Assembly (NCBI GenBank): GCA_014239355.1
Contig: JAAZYZ010000056.1
Location: forward strand, 1-37,856
From: Fidelibacterota bacterium
GTDB taxonomy: Bacteria > Marinisomatota > Marinisomatia > SCGC-AAA003-L08 > TMED6
Direction of reading: 5' to 3'
DNA length: 37,856 bases
Below are positions 7,125 to 16,359 of this stretch, piece after piece. The notes under the pieces are model-generated. The model did no database searches. It had not been told where the DNA came from and worked only from the letters and a program-made list of their open reading frames with translations. Position 1 is the stretch's first letter. The number at the start of each line of letters is the position of its first letter. The translations under genes were made by a program, and so were the position numbers.

Positions 7125-8390
7125 ATGAAAAAAGCAAAATTAATTTTAGATAACAATCAATCAATAGAGCTACCAATAATTGAAGGTAGTGAAAATGAAA
7201 AAGCTTTAGATATAACTAGTTTACGTAATCAAACGGGTTATATCACTTTAGACCCAGGATATGGAAATACTGGTGCCTGCTTAAGTGATATTACATTCAT
7301 AGATGGAGAGGCTGGAATATTAAGATATAGAGGGTTTCCAATTGAGCAGGTAGTATCAAATACTAACTTTACTGACTTATCCCATTTATTAATTTATGGT
7401 GATCAGAAAAATGATACTGATTTAGCTAAATTCAAAAAAAGTTTACGACAACATGCTGTAATTCATGAAGATATGAAAAGATTTTTTGACGGTTTCCCGC
7501 CAAATGCTCATCCAATGGCAATATTATCTTCTATGGTAACCGCTTTGTCATCATACTATCAAGATGATGATAATAAAGAAGAAATTATTGATATTAATAT
7601 TGTAAGATTATTAGCAAAAGTAAAAACAATTGCAGCATATTCTTATAGAAAGTCACGTGGAATGCCTTTTATATATCCTGAACCTGAATTAGGTTATGTT
7701 GAAAACTTTTTACATATGATGTTTGCAGACTCTCAAGAAGACCATCATAGTGATGGAATTATTATTGAAGCTCTTAATTTATTATTAATATTACATGCAG
7801 ATCATGAACAAAATTGTTCTACATCTACTGTAAGAATGGTAGGGAGTAGCCATGCTAACATCTATGCTACTATTTCAGCTGGCATTTCTGCCTTATGGGG
7901 CCCTCTACATGGAGGTGCAAATCAAGCTGTAATAGAAATGTTAAAAACAATTCATAAAGATGGCGGTGACTATAAAAAATATATTGATTTAGCTAAAGAT
8001 AAAAATTCCTCTTTTAGGTTAATGGGCTTTGGCCATAGAGTATATAAAAATTATGACCCTAGAGCTAGAGTGATAAAAGAAATGACAGAAAAAGTATTAA
8101 ATAAATTAAATATACAAGATCCTCTTTTAGGAATTGCACAAGAATTAGAAACTATCGCTTTAAATGATGACTACTTTATAAAACGTGGTTTATATCCGAA
8201 TGTTGATTTTTATTCAGGGATTATTTATCGTGCATTAGGCTTTCCAACTAATATGTTTACTGTGATGTTTGCTTTAGGGCGCTTACCAGGATGGATTGCT
8301 CATTGGAGAGAAATGATATTAAATCCACAAAATAGAATTAATAGGCCAAGACAAATATATACAGGTATAAAAAAACGAGACTACAAATAA
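7125..8390 (+). CDS. gltA: Citrate synthase (hexameric, type I-like)
   Basis: A 421-residue enzyme that condenses acetyl-CoA and oxaloacetate into citrate at the entry of the TCA cycle. The catalytic triad is present: His262 in WGPLHGGANQA, His304 in GFGHRVYKNYDPRA and Asp361 in YPNVDFYSG, at almost the same positions as E. coli GltA (264, 305, 362). The N-terminal extension beginning KKAKLILDNNQSIELPIIEG is typical of the longer Gram-negative enzymes. The stop codon shares one base with the thyA start, so citrate synthase heads an operon for nucleotide and folate metabolism. AGGAAA lies a little far from the ATG. The gene is divergent from nrdJa across the 308-bp control region. Confidence 0.96.
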   Translation: MKKAKLILDNNQSIELPIIEGSENEKALDITSLRNQTGYITLDPGYGNTGACLSDITFIDGEAGILRYRGFPIEQVVSNTNFTDLSHLLIYGDQKNDTDLAKFKKSLRQHAVIHEDMKRFFDGFPPNAHPMAILSSMVTALSSYYQDDDNKEEIIDINIVRLLAKVKTIAAYSYRKSRGMPFIYPEPELGYVENFLHMMFADSQEDHHSDGIIIEALNLLLILHADHEQNCSTSTVRMVGSSHANIYATISAGISALWGPLHGGANQAVIEMLKTIHKDGGDYKKYIDLAKDKNSSFRLMGFGHRVYKNYDPRARVIKEMTEKVLNKLNIQDPLLGIAQELETIALNDDYFIKRGLYPNVDFYSGIIYRALGFPTNMFTVMFALGRLPGWIAHWREMILNPQNRINRPRQIYTGIKKRDYK

Positions 8391-9208
8391 TGAAACCTTA
8401 TCTAGATTTAGTCCAACATGTTTTAGATAATGGTGTTCTTAAAAAAAATCGTACAGGAACAGATACCTTAATGTCATTTGGTTATCATTATAAAGTAGAT
8501 TTATCAATAGGTTTCCCACTACTAACAACTAAAAAAGTGTTTTTCAATTCTGTTGTTCGTGAACTATTATGGTATTTATCAGGTGAAACCCATATTAGAA
8601 ATTTAAGACAACACACAAAAATTTGGGATGCATGGACATCTGAAGAAAAAAATTGGGAAGTTGGTAAAATGTATGGCTATCAATGGGTTAACTGGGAAAA
8701 ATTTACTGAAAACCAAAAAACAGGAAAGATTAGTAAAAAATATATTAATCAAATTGATGAGGCTTTAAAATTAATAAAGGATAATCCTGATTCTAGAAGA
8801 ATTATTGTGTCTGCGTGGAATCCATCAGTGCTGGATCAAATTGCACTTCCTAGCTGTCATGCGTTTTTTATCTTTAGTGTTGTAAATAATAAATTAAATT
8901 GTCATTTAACTCAAAGAAGTGGTGATATTGCATTAGGTATTCCATTTAATTTAGCCTGTTACGCCACATTAACACAGATGATTGCCCAGGAGGCAAATCT
9001 AGAGTTAGGGGAGTTTTCACACTATATAAATGATGCACATATTTATGTGAATCATATTGATGGAATGAAGGAACAATTAGAAAGAAAACCTTATATTCTT
9101 CCAAAATTAATAATTCAAAAAAAGCCTTTCTGGGAGTTGAAATTTGAAGACTTTGAATTACAAAATTATAAGCACCACCCTGTTATTAAGTTCCCAGTTG
9201 CTGTATAA
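8390..9208 (+). CDS. thyA: Thymidylate synthase
   Basis: Methylates dUMP to dTMP with methylene-tetrahydrofolate, releasing dihydrofolate. The 272-residue protein has the nucleophile Cys156 in LPSCHAF, the phosphate-binding arginines (NRTGTDT at the N-terminus; DSRRIIVSAWNP), the QRSGDIALGIPFN block and the NDAHIYVNH block near the end. A lysine-rich stretch around residues 102-118 is part of the variable small domain. It overlaps gltA by one base and folA by one base, indicating tight translational coupling. ThyA creates dihydrofolate that the next gene product reduces again. Confidence 0.97.
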   Translation: MKPYLDLVQHVLDNGVLKKNRTGTDTLMSFGYHYKVDLSIGFPLLTTKKVFFNSVVRELLWYLSGETHIRNLRQHTKIWDAWTSEEKNWEVGKMYGYQWVNWEKFTENQKTGKISKKYINQIDEALKLIKDNPDSRRIIVSAWNPSVLDQIALPSCHAFFIFSVVNNKLNCHLTQRSGDIALGIPFNLACYATLTQMIAQEANLELGEFSHYINDAHIYVNHIDGMKEQLERKPYILPKLIIQKKPFWELKFEDFELQNYKHHPVIKFPVAV

Positions 9209-9687
9209 TGGAAATTCATCTTATTTGGGCTCAGGATTATAATGGCGGAATCGGTCAAAATGGTCAATTACCATGGCATATGCCAGAAGATTTAAAAAAC
9301 TTTAAAAAAATTACAATTGACTCAACAATAATAATGGGAAGAAAAACATGGGATTCTCTTCCATTTAAACCATTACCAAATCGAAGAAATATTGTGTTAT
9401 CAAAGCAAACAATCAAAGGCGTAGAGATTTATCACAATATTGATGAATGTATAGATACACTACGAAAAGAATCTATACCTAAAATATTTGTTATAGGTGG
9501 GGCTAGTATTTATAAATTATTTTTTAAATATGCTAGTCACCTACATATTACATATATTGATATAGAATCAAATGATTTAGATACTTTTTCTCCTATTAAT
9601 GATAATATGATTAAAGAAACATTTGATAATAAAATGACGGCTCATCTTTCAGAAAATGCAAAATATACTTTATGGGTAAAAAAATAA
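9208..9687 (+). CDS. folA: Dihydrofolate reductase
   Basis: Reduces dihydrofolate to tetrahydrofolate with NADPH. This 159-residue protein has the usual length. It shows WAQDYNGGIGQNGQLPWHMPEDL, with the substrate-binding acidic residue at Asp28, then IIMGRKTWDSLP and PNRRNIVLS for NADPH binding, and VIGGASIY for the cofactor loop. It is the last gene of gltA-thyA-folA and pairs functionally with thyA. The stop is only 2 bp from the end of the convergent DUF2878 gene, leaving no room for a dedicated terminator. Confidence 0.96.
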   Translation: MEIHLIWAQDYNGGIGQNGQLPWHMPEDLKNFKKITIDSTIIMGRKTWDSLPFKPLPNRRNIVLSKQTIKGVEIYHNIDECIDTLRKESIPKIFVIGGASIYKLFFKYASHLHITYIDIESNDLDTFSPINDNMIKETFDNKMTAHLSENAKYTLWVKK

Positions 9688-9689
9688 AC

Positions 9690-10202
9690 TTATTCTGAAC
9701 TATTAATATATTTAAATAATAATGGTACAACTAGCCCCCAAGCAATTGCTAATAATACATAAGTAAAATTGGTTGTAATAGATAATGATCCAATTTTAAC
9801 CCCCGCACTATATGATAAAGGCCCTCCAATAAAACCAAATAAAAATGATATAAAATATCTGGTTTTAATACTATCTAAAGCATATAACATTGTTAATGAA
9901 AAACCTGCCCACATTGATAATATCCATAAAGGAGCTAAATTGTATACTATCAAGATTCCTCCTTTATACTCAATAAAACCAAAAATTGAGAATAAACTGT
10001 CAATGATTAAACCACAAATAATTGCAATGCCAACAATTTTGATATCTCTTTTATTAAACTTGACTATAAATAAATGAAGTAAAATAAATACTATGGTAGC
10101 AATTGGGCCTAAATAAGGATTCCCCCATACTGAACAAAATGCACATAATAGCCAACAAATTTTAAAACCAATAATATCATATATTTTAATGTAGTTAATC
10201 AT
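9690..10202 (-). CDS. DUF2878-family membrane protein
   Basis: A 170-residue inner-membrane protein with about five or six hydrophobic segments. LAPLWILSMWAGFSLTMLYAL and GGPLSYSAGVKIGSL are the hallmarks I associate with DUF2878. No biochemical function is established to my knowledge. In proteobacteria, members often sit in clusters for modified fatty acids or with cyclopropane-fatty-acid-synthase-like genes, so a membrane-lipid role is a reasonable guess only. Its ATG overlaps the stop of the upstream NAD(P)-binding gene by 4 bp. It is the last gene of a five-gene minus-strand run that begins with the large beta-barrel protein. Confidence 0.8.
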   Translation of the reverse strand: MINYIKIYDIIGFKICWLLCAFCSVWGNPYLGPIATIVFILLHLFIVKFNKRDIKIVGIAIICGLIIDSLFSIFGFIEYKGGILIVYNLAPLWILSMWAGFSLTMLYALDSIKTRYFISFLFGFIGGPLSYSAGVKIGSLSITTNFTYVLLAIAWGLVVPLLFKYINSSE

Positions 10203-11125
10203 TTTGTATGTAAATAAGATAAATTTTTTGGATTAAATTCTATAGGCGAAATATCAAAATCTGAAAATAATTCATTAGATTCGCATGTATTTCCTTCAAG
10301 TAACATTGTCAATTGATCTCTAGTGATTGGAAAGAGCTTAAAACGGTCTAAGAAAAAGGCTAATATTTTGATAGGTGCCACTGGAGCGGGAATCATCCAT
10401 TTATTCTTTTTAAGTGCTAAACTAACTGTGCTAATAATTTTTTTCCAATCATATGATTGCAATCCACCTAAACAATAAGTTTGATTATAATACTTTTCAT
10501 TCTGAATAGATTTAACAAAAAAATCTGCCACATTTTCAACATGTATTGGGGACATTTTAAATTTTCCTGCTTCCAAAATATTAAATCCAGAGAAAAACAT
10601 AGGAGCAGGGATTGGTAATTTTAACATTGTATCTCTTAACTGTGAACAAAATTCTTGATCATTTTTAGGCTTACCAAAAATTAAAGAAGGTCGGAATATA
10701 GTATAATTTAATCCAGATTTTTTTAAATAATCTTCAGCTTTAAATTTAGTATTTTGATAATCTGTCCCATTTAATTTTACACCATTAGCACTCATTAAAA
10801 TAAAGTGTTTGATTTGATAATGAACCGCTCTATCTATTACGTGTTTTGCATATTCATAATGTAATTTTTCAAAACTAATCCCTTTTGAAGAAAATTGTCT
10901 AATAATACCAATATTATAGATTACTGAGGAACAATTCATAATTGTTTGATCTAAGGCTGTATTATTAGTAACGTCTCCAATTATTGTGTTAATATTATCT
11001 AGGCCATCTAATTTATATTCACTTCCATTTCGTACTAGTGTATAAATATCATGTTTATGATTAATTAAAGACTTTAATAAATATTTTCCAACAAAGCCTG
11101 TACTACCAAAAACTGCAACTTTCAT
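10199..11125 (-). CDS. NAD(P)-binding atypical SDR (NDUFA9-like)
   Basis: A 308-residue Rossmann protein. The N-terminus VAVFGSTGFVGKYL carries the GxxGxxG dinucleotide loop; GDVTN follows the third strand. HFILMSANG, then YQNTKFKAEDYL (the Tyr-x3-Lys pair) and FRPSLIFG match the extended/atypical SDR group that includes complex I NDUFA9-like proteins. The substrate is unknown. Genes on both sides are close (3 bp to the SRPBCC gene, 4-bp overlap with DUF2878), so the three probably work in one pathway, perhaps on a lipid or quinone. This link is inferred from gene order only. Confidence 0.85.
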   Translation of the reverse strand: MKVAVFGSTGFVGKYLLKSLINHKHDIYTLVRNGSEYKLDGLDNINTIIGDVTNNTALDQTIMNCSSVIYNIGIIRQFSSKGISFEKLHYEYAKHVIDRAVHYQIKHFILMSANGVKLNGTDYQNTKFKAEDYLKKSGLNYTIFRPSLIFGKPKNDQEFCSQLRDTMLKLPIPAPMFFSGFNILEAGKFKMSPIHVENVADFFVKSIQNEKYYNQTYCLGGLQSYDWKKIISTVSLALKKNKWMIPAPVAPIKILAFFLDRFKLFPITRDQLTMLLEGNTCESNELFSDFDISPIEFNPKNLSYLHTK

Positions 11126-11128
11126 AAA

Positions 11129-11608
11129 TTACTTCCTTGATTGATTTTTTATTTCTGAAAAAATATCATTTAATATCTTATGCCTATACTGAAAAATACC
11201 ATTAATATCATGTTTGATATATATAAAATGTATGGCTCTTCCAAGCCAGCCAAATGGAATCGCATACTTTAGGCTATCCTTAATCAAAGTTCCACCATCT
11301 TTTTCTTCAAATGTATGTGTATGATGCCAGAGCGTATATGGACCTTTAATTTGTTGATCAATAAATTTATAAGGTTGATGATAATCGGTAATTAAGGTGC
11401 ACCAATGTAGCTTGATTAAGTATAAAATGGTTAGTGAATAATCTATTAATTGCCCTTCTTTCATTTCCAAAGGTGTAGGCGTCAAGATATCAAATCGTAG
11501 CCTTGGAGGTGTGATTAATGTTAAATTTTCTGGCTTAGAAAAGAAATTAAATACATCCTCAATCTTTAAATCAATAAACTGTTCAAACTCTAGACTATAG
11601 GTTTTCAT
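11129..11608 (-). CDS. SRPBCC-fold ligand-binding protein
   Basis: A 159-residue START/Bet v1-like domain. The opening LEFEQFIDLKIEDVFNFFSKPENLTLITPP is the classic polyketide-cyclase/COQ10-like start, and YTLWHHTHTFEEKDGGTLIKDSLKYAIPFG is the family's second signature. Such domains hold hydrophobic ligands; in many FCB-group and proteobacterial genomes similar proteins sit beside SDR proteins, as here. No signal peptide is visible, so it is probably cytoplasmic. The ATG follows the YceI stop immediately, and the SDR follows after 3 bp. Confidence 0.85.
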   Translation of the reverse strand: MKTYSLEFEQFIDLKIEDVFNFFSKPENLTLITPPRLRFDILTPTPLEMKEGQLIDYSLTILYLIKLHWCTLITDYHQPYKFIDQQIKGPYTLWHHTHTFEEKDGGTLIKDSLKYAIPFGWLGRAIHFIYIKHDINGIFQYRHKILNDIFSEIKNQSRK

Positions 11609-12187
11609 TTATTTTTTTGTGGATAATAAAGTAAAATATAGTTCAAAAGTGTCATTAATAAATCGATCCCCTATATCAGGATACCAAGTTTTAGATTTAT
11701 ATTTTATTCCATATTTAGCTCTATTAATTTCTATTGCCCCTGATGCCAAACCAATACCATTTTCAATGATAATATTAGCTGAAAAATCAATAGGATGAGT
11801 TTGGGTTTTAATTGTTAAGTCAGCATTAATATTATAATCGTTGTTTTTGATATGAATAACTTTATTAATTGTAAGTACAGATTTAGGAAATTTCGCTGCA
11901 GAAAAAAAATCATCGTTCTTTAAATGCTCTATAAGATACAAATTAGAACTTTCATCTTCAATATCAGTGCATATAATAGAATTCATATCAATGATGATTT
12001 CACCATTTAATAGCATATCATTACTATCTATATTTAATATGCTGCTATCAATTGATATAAGGCCCTCATGGTATGAACCATGAGACTTTGTCCCTTTCCA
12101 TTTTATTGATGATTTTTTATTATCTATTTCAAACTGAGTTGATGAAAAAATCAGTGAAAATAACAAAATATAAATTAGTTTAATCAT
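11609..12187 (-). CDS. YceI-family periplasmic protein
   Basis: A 192-residue secreted lipocalin-like protein. It starts with a signal peptide (MIKLIYILLFSLIFSSTQ), then FEIDNKKSSIKWKGTKSHGSYHEG, the hallmark YceI opening, and later ICTDIEDE, HLKNDDFF and TQTHPIDFSANI. YceI proteins bind polyisoprenoids or other amphipathic molecules in the periplasm. I prefer the ATG at 12187, because an upstream in-frame ATG at 12214 would put nine charged or polar residues before the signal sequence. The gene lies 51 bp downstream of the large barrel protein and abuts the SRPBCC gene, so it may share the lipid theme of this run. Confidence 0.9.
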   Translation of the reverse strand: MIKLIYILLFSLIFSSTQFEIDNKKSSIKWKGTKSHGSYHEGLISIDSSILNIDSNDMLLNGEIIIDMNSIICTDIEDESSNLYLIEHLKNDDFFSAAKFPKSVLTINKVIHIKNNDYNINADLTIKTQTHPIDFSANIIIENGIGLASGAIEINRAKYGIKYKSKTWYPDIGDRFINDTFELYFTLLSTKK

Positions 12188-12238
12188 AAAATATTCTTTT
12201 TGTACACTTAACATATCTGAATTTACAGCGTCTATATA

Positions 12239-15200
12239 TTATAAATCAATTCCTATAGTAATTTCATATCTTCTAGCAGATTTTTCCTTAGTAATAGGAT
12301 TATACTGCCATGCATAATTTAATTTAAAAGGCATGCCTAATAATATAAATCTAGGTCCCCAACCATAGGACATAACCCAACCATGATGCTGACCATTTTC
12401 AGGAGTTCTCTCTACCCAATTAGACTCTTTTGTTATATCTGGTAAAGATTGACTATTATCCCAGGTTACGCCAATATCAGCAAAAATAATTCCATTGATT
12501 TGACCAACCCATTTTATAGCTGGAAAATAATATAATAAAAAGGGAGCTCTTAATTCTAAATTAAATAAAGCTACATTATCACCATATTTATACATGAATG
12601 GTACGCCTCTAATAGGGGTAATATTCTCAGTAAAATTAAATAATGTTAATAAATTTTCGTTATCATCATTTAGTTGAAATTCATAAAACTCAGCAATATT
12701 TGGATGAGAAGAATGAAAGGAAGGTTCTGCTCCAAGATAAAAAGCTTTTCTATTACTTCCCCAGGTATGGCCTAAAACATTTCTCAATAATACACTTACT
12801 CCATTAAATAATGGCTTATATAATCTACCATCAAAACTAACTAAATTAAGATCATAAGCAGCGGTAGGTGCAGTTTTATATTTTAAATAAAATCGCGAAC
12901 CATTGATAGGGTAAGTATAAAACCAACGTGTGTTATCCCATACATATCGACCACTTAAAGTAGTTAAATTTCCAGAGTATATTTGATTGCTACTTTCTAT
13001 CCCTCCATATGTATCTGGATTAATAATTTCATCATGAACCAACATTAAATAATGATTAATATTAAATTCAAAACGATTAAATCTAGATAAAGGTCTAGTC
13101 GCATCTACTCCAATTGCAATATTTTGATATAATGTTTGAGAGACTAAATAGTAACTATCATCAAGCCAACCATTGTTGATAGTAAACCCATCATGTGAAA
13201 ACAAGAATGTCCAATCTATTAGTTTTGGTAAATATCTATAAACTAGTGCATAATCTGAACGCTTAAAATTCACATTCAATTCTGTGCCTAAATATATTTT
13301 ATGGTCTCCTAAGATATCACTAAATTGAAATACACCAAGTCCATTTTGAGTATAATTATTATTACTAGTATTTAAGCCTACTCCAACAGATAACTGACCA
13401 ACATCTAAACTAAACTTAGTTTTATATTTTTGAACAATATAATGACCTAAACTGTCCTTAACAGAACTTGTAGAAATATTATTATCTTGAGTAGGAGTAT
13501 TTGTATTAATAACATTTTTATCAAAAATATAATTTCTATAATTATTTCTTTTTCTATCAAGGCTATGATTTAATAATGTAAAATCATAGACTGGCTGATT
13601 TGATTTCCATTGTGCATCAATAGCCCTACTAGTATCTGACAATGATTTTAAATCAATATAAGAAGTATCAAGTTTGGATATTTCAAATTTTCTATTATTT
13701 AAACTTGAAAAATAAATATTATTATTTTGAGCTGTAATCTGTGAAATACCAGCAAAAATATTCGTAACCATTTGATGAGTGTTATTTTCAGAATCCATTA
13801 TATGAATATTACGAATACCATTTTGATCAGAAATATAAGCTATTAAACTATCGGCATAAATAGAAATGGGATAATGCTCATTATATTCACTATTAGTTAA
13901 TTGAAAAACTGAATTGGAGGCTAAGCTCAATGTGTATAAATCATATTGATTAGCCCAAGAAGTATTGCCCTTTATACCTCGATCAGAACTAAATAATATA
14001 TTTTGGCCATTGCTTGACCAGCTAATTTCTTTAACAGTAAAAATGTCATTTGTAAGTTGAGTCAGCTCCTCTAATTGTAAATCATATAGATAAATATCAC
14101 TTTGTGTACTATTGTTCCCAACAAAAGCAATAATGTCTTTTTTAGTAGGATGCCAAATTGGTTGTGAAATTGCATTCAAACTAGAATTCTTAAATGTAAT
14201 TTTACGTTTTTTCTTAGTATTAATATCAATAATATATAAAACATCCTCACCTTTGGAGGTTGATGCTAAAATAATTGACTCATTATTTTGTGACCATGAA
14301 ATACCAGGCTTTAAAATATGCAATTCTTCAAAATCAATTGACATCCCTCCTTTTAAAATTGTTTTAATAGACTTTTTAGTGCAGTCTTCACATTCACTAG
14401 GAATGATACAAATACTCATCAAACCATCTTGATTTGAATAATAGGCTATTTTTGTTCCATCTGGAGAAAGAGACGGAGCAATATCATATGTACTATTAAC
14501 CTTACTATAATTAATAATTGATGTGGAAATATCCTCTATATATGATCTATTATTAATATCAGGCCAGTATTCTTCTTTAAGATACTTATGCCATTTAGTC
14601 TCTAAATCTTCTAAATTAATATTTAATGATTTTTCTAATGCTGTATTTAAATCTGATGAAGTTGCAATAGCAGAAAATATTTCTGAAATAATAGTGGGGG
14701 CTTTTGTTTGATTGCTATTATATGTTGTATCTAATTTTTCAACAATAAATTTCCATATTGATTGTCCTCCTCTGTATGCTAAAAATCCATTTAATTCATT
14801 TAATTGGGGGAGCTTTTCTCCATTAATGACTAAATCTCTAATCCACATATCAGATTCTGCATTCCATGAAGATGATAAAAATTCAGCTAAACCTTCATTC
14901 ATCCATAATGGGATTAATACAACATCTTCATTCTGCATATTTTTTATGCTACCTTTATATATATAGTCATTGATAAAAGCATGAACTAACTCGTGGTGAA
15001 GAACATTTTTAAATTGCGTATGATTTCCATCATAAGGAATGACTACTCTATTTTTATAAAGTTCAGTTACCCCTCCTACACCTTCAGGCATATACATATC
15101 AATTATATTAGTTTGTTGAAAATCATTATGAGAATTATAAACAATAATGGGAACTCTATTTTTTAATTTCCAACCTATAGCATTAGATATAACATCATAA

Positions 15201-15415
15201 GCCTGGAGAGATTCATTTGCAACAAATTGTGCATTACTATTGATTAATGAATCTGGCTGATTTTTTACTTTATTATTAGAATCATAAAAATATATATCAA
15301 AGTATTTTGATTGTATATAATTCCAATCAAAACTTTTATATTGGACAATATTTTTCCCAAATTGAGAATATATAGGAATTATAAAAATTAAAATGATATA
15401 TTTTGTAAATTTCAT
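12239..15415 (-). CDS. Secreted peptidase-MA / TolB-type propeller / Omp85-like beta-barrel fusion
   Basis: A 1058-residue exported protein with three modules. After a signal peptide (MKFTKYIILIFIIPIYS), residues about 20-300 form a gluzincin metallopeptidase: HHELVHAF gives His141, Glu142 and His145, and NEGLAEF gives the third zinc ligand Glu174. Residues about 300-620 carry PD40/TolB-like propeller blades (SLSPDGTKIAYYSNQDG, HPTKKDIIAFVGN, WSSNGQNILFSSDRG). The rest resembles a bacterial surface antigen/Omp85-type barrel (GVPFMYKYGDNVALFNLELR; FADIGVTWDNS) ending ITIGIDL. The protein is probably outer-membrane anchored with the peptidase in the periplasm or outside. An upstream TTG-type frame extension (to 15484) is ignored because the signal peptide starts at 15415. 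No clear Shine-Dalgarno is seen. Confidence 0.88.
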   Translation of the reverse strand: MKFTKYIILIFIIPIYSQFGKNIVQYKSFDWNYIQSKYFDIYFYDSNNKVKNQPDSLINSNAQFVANESLQAYDVISNAIGWKLKNRVPIIVYNSHNDFQQTNIIDMYMPEGVGGVTELYKNRVVIPYDGNHTQFKNVLHHELVHAFINDYIYKGSIKNMQNEDVVLIPLWMNEGLAEFLSSSWNAESDMWIRDLVINGEKLPQLNELNGFLAYRGGQSIWKFIVEKLDTTYNSNQTKAPTIISEIFSAIATSSDLNTALEKSLNINLEDLETKWHKYLKEEYWPDINNRSYIEDISTSIINYSKVNSTYDIAPSLSPDGTKIAYYSNQDGLMSICIIPSECEDCTKKSIKTILKGGMSIDFEELHILKPGISWSQNNESIILASTSKGEDVLYIIDINTKKKRKITFKNSSLNAISQPIWHPTKKDIIAFVGNNSTQSDIYLYDLQLEELTQLTNDIFTVKEISWSSNGQNILFSSDRGIKGNTSWANQYDLYTLSLASNSVFQLTNSEYNEHYPISIYADSLIAYISDQNGIRNIHIMDSENNTHQMVTNIFAGISQITAQNNNIYFSSLNNRKFEISKLDTSYIDLKSLSDTSRAIDAQWKSNQPVYDFTLLNHSLDRKRNNYRNYIFDKNVINTNTPTQDNNISTSSVKDSLGHYIVQKYKTKFSLDVGQLSVGVGLNTSNNNYTQNGLGVFQFSDILGDHKIYLGTELNVNFKRSDYALVYRYLPKLIDWTFLFSHDGFTINNGWLDDSYYLVSQTLYQNIAIGVDATRPLSRFNRFEFNINHYLMLVHDEIINPDTYGGIESSNQIYSGNLTTLSGRYVWDNTRWFYTYPINGSRFYLKYKTAPTAAYDLNLVSFDGRLYKPLFNGVSVLLRNVLGHTWGSNRKAFYLGAEPSFHSSHPNIAEFYEFQLNDDNENLLTLFNFTENITPIRGVPFMYKYGDNVALFNLELRAPFLLYYFPAIKWVGQINGIIFADIGVTWDNSQSLPDITKESNWVERTPENGQHHGWVMSYGWGPRFILLGMPFKLNYAWQYNPITKEKSARRYEITIGIDL

Positions 15416-15532
15416 AGTATATGATTTAACAGTATACTTAATTATAATATAATAATTACTAAAGGTTTCCAAAATTAGTAACAATATAATTAAATAAATA
15501 ACTTATTTATAGTATAAAGAGGATTTATAAAG

Positions 15533-16276
15533 ATGGATTTACCTATATACTTTATTTCAGATAATCATTTTTTGTTGGAAAAAAGTAGCTTAGAACAAGA
15601 AAGAAGAAAAAAATTATTTAATTTATTTGATCATATCAGTAATACTGGGGGAACATTAATAATCGGAGGTGATTTTTTTGATTTCTGGCTACAGTCAATA
15701 AGTAGCCTTCCTCAAGATTATAATGATATTTTAGAGGCTCTCCAAAAATTACATAGTCACAACATTACAATACACTATGTCATGGGAAATCATGACTACT
15801 GGGATTTTGGTGCATTAGAAAAAAAATGTGGCTGTATTGTATATAAAGAAGATTTTGAATTTAAACTTGATGGACAAAAAATTTTAGTTACTCATGGTGA
15901 TGGGGTCTTGAAAAATGATTCTAAGTATCGATTAATGAAAAAAATCATTAGAAGTAAATTATTTATTCTATTAGTGAGGTTAGTCCCAATATCAATAATG
16001 ACTACTATTGCAAGAAAAATATCTGACACAAAAAAGAAGTTTGATAAAAATTACCCTGGTTTACACAAAAAACACAAAGATGAACTTTCAGAGTTTGCAT
16101 TTAATAAGATGAAAAATGAGAATATTGATGTCTTATTAATGGGTCATTATCATGAAATAGGTATTTATAAAAATAATACGAAGCAGTTTATACACCTAGG
16201 AGATTGGATTACTAAATACACTGTTACTACCCTAGATGAAGATAAAATATGGAAACAACAAAAATGGCAAGATTAA
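15533..16276 (+). CDS. lpxH: LpxH-like UDP-2,3-diacylglucosamine diphosphatase
   Basis: A 247-residue calcineurin-type metallophosphoesterase. Metal-binding motifs are all present: SDNHF (Asp10, His12), GGDFFDFW (Asp47), GNHDYW (Asn86, His87), THGDG (His121) and GHYHE (His205, His207). The insertion at about 130-190 fits the LpxH lid rather than a generic phosphatase. LpxH hydrolyses UDP-2,3-diacylglucosamine to lipid X in lipid A synthesis at the inner membrane. SDNHF in place of the usual SDxHL is slightly unusual, and LpxH-like proteins of other function exist, so the symbol is tentative. AGAGGA lies 11 bp before the ATG. It is divergent from the barrel protein across 117 bp. Confidence 0.8.
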   Translation: MDLPIYFISDNHFLLEKSSLEQERRKKLFNLFDHISNTGGTLIIGGDFFDFWLQSISSLPQDYNDILEALQKLHSHNITIHYVMGNHDYWDFGALEKKCGCIVYKEDFEFKLDGQKILVTHGDGVLKNDSKYRLMKKIIRSKLFILLVRLVPISIMTTIARKISDTKKKFDKNYPGLHKKHKDELSEFAFNKMKNENIDVLLMGHYHEIGIYKNNTKQFIHLGDWITKYTVTTLDEDKIWKQQKWQD

Positions 16277-16279
16277 ATT

Positions 16280-16321
16280 GTATAATAAATCATATAGCTA
16301 TTTTTAGATGATTTATTGTAT
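16280..16321 (+). terminator. AT-rich 14-bp hairpin after lpxH
   Basis: GTATAATAAATCAT (16280-16293) pairs with ATGATTTATTGTAT (16308-16321), a 14-bp stem with two G-U pairs around a 14-nt loop; the inner 10 bp are perfect. It lies 4 bp after the lpxH stop, so it may terminate or attenuate transcription or protect the mRNA end. No T-run follows directly, so termination is uncertain. Confidence 0.4.
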
Positions 16322-16359
16322 ATTCCTTACCTTTATATAGGTTATATAAATAAAAAAAT

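Noticed and set aside
9769..10077. Plus-strand 102-codon ORF inside the DUF2878 gene
   Set aside because: It is antisense to a recognisable membrane protein and shows no motif of its own.
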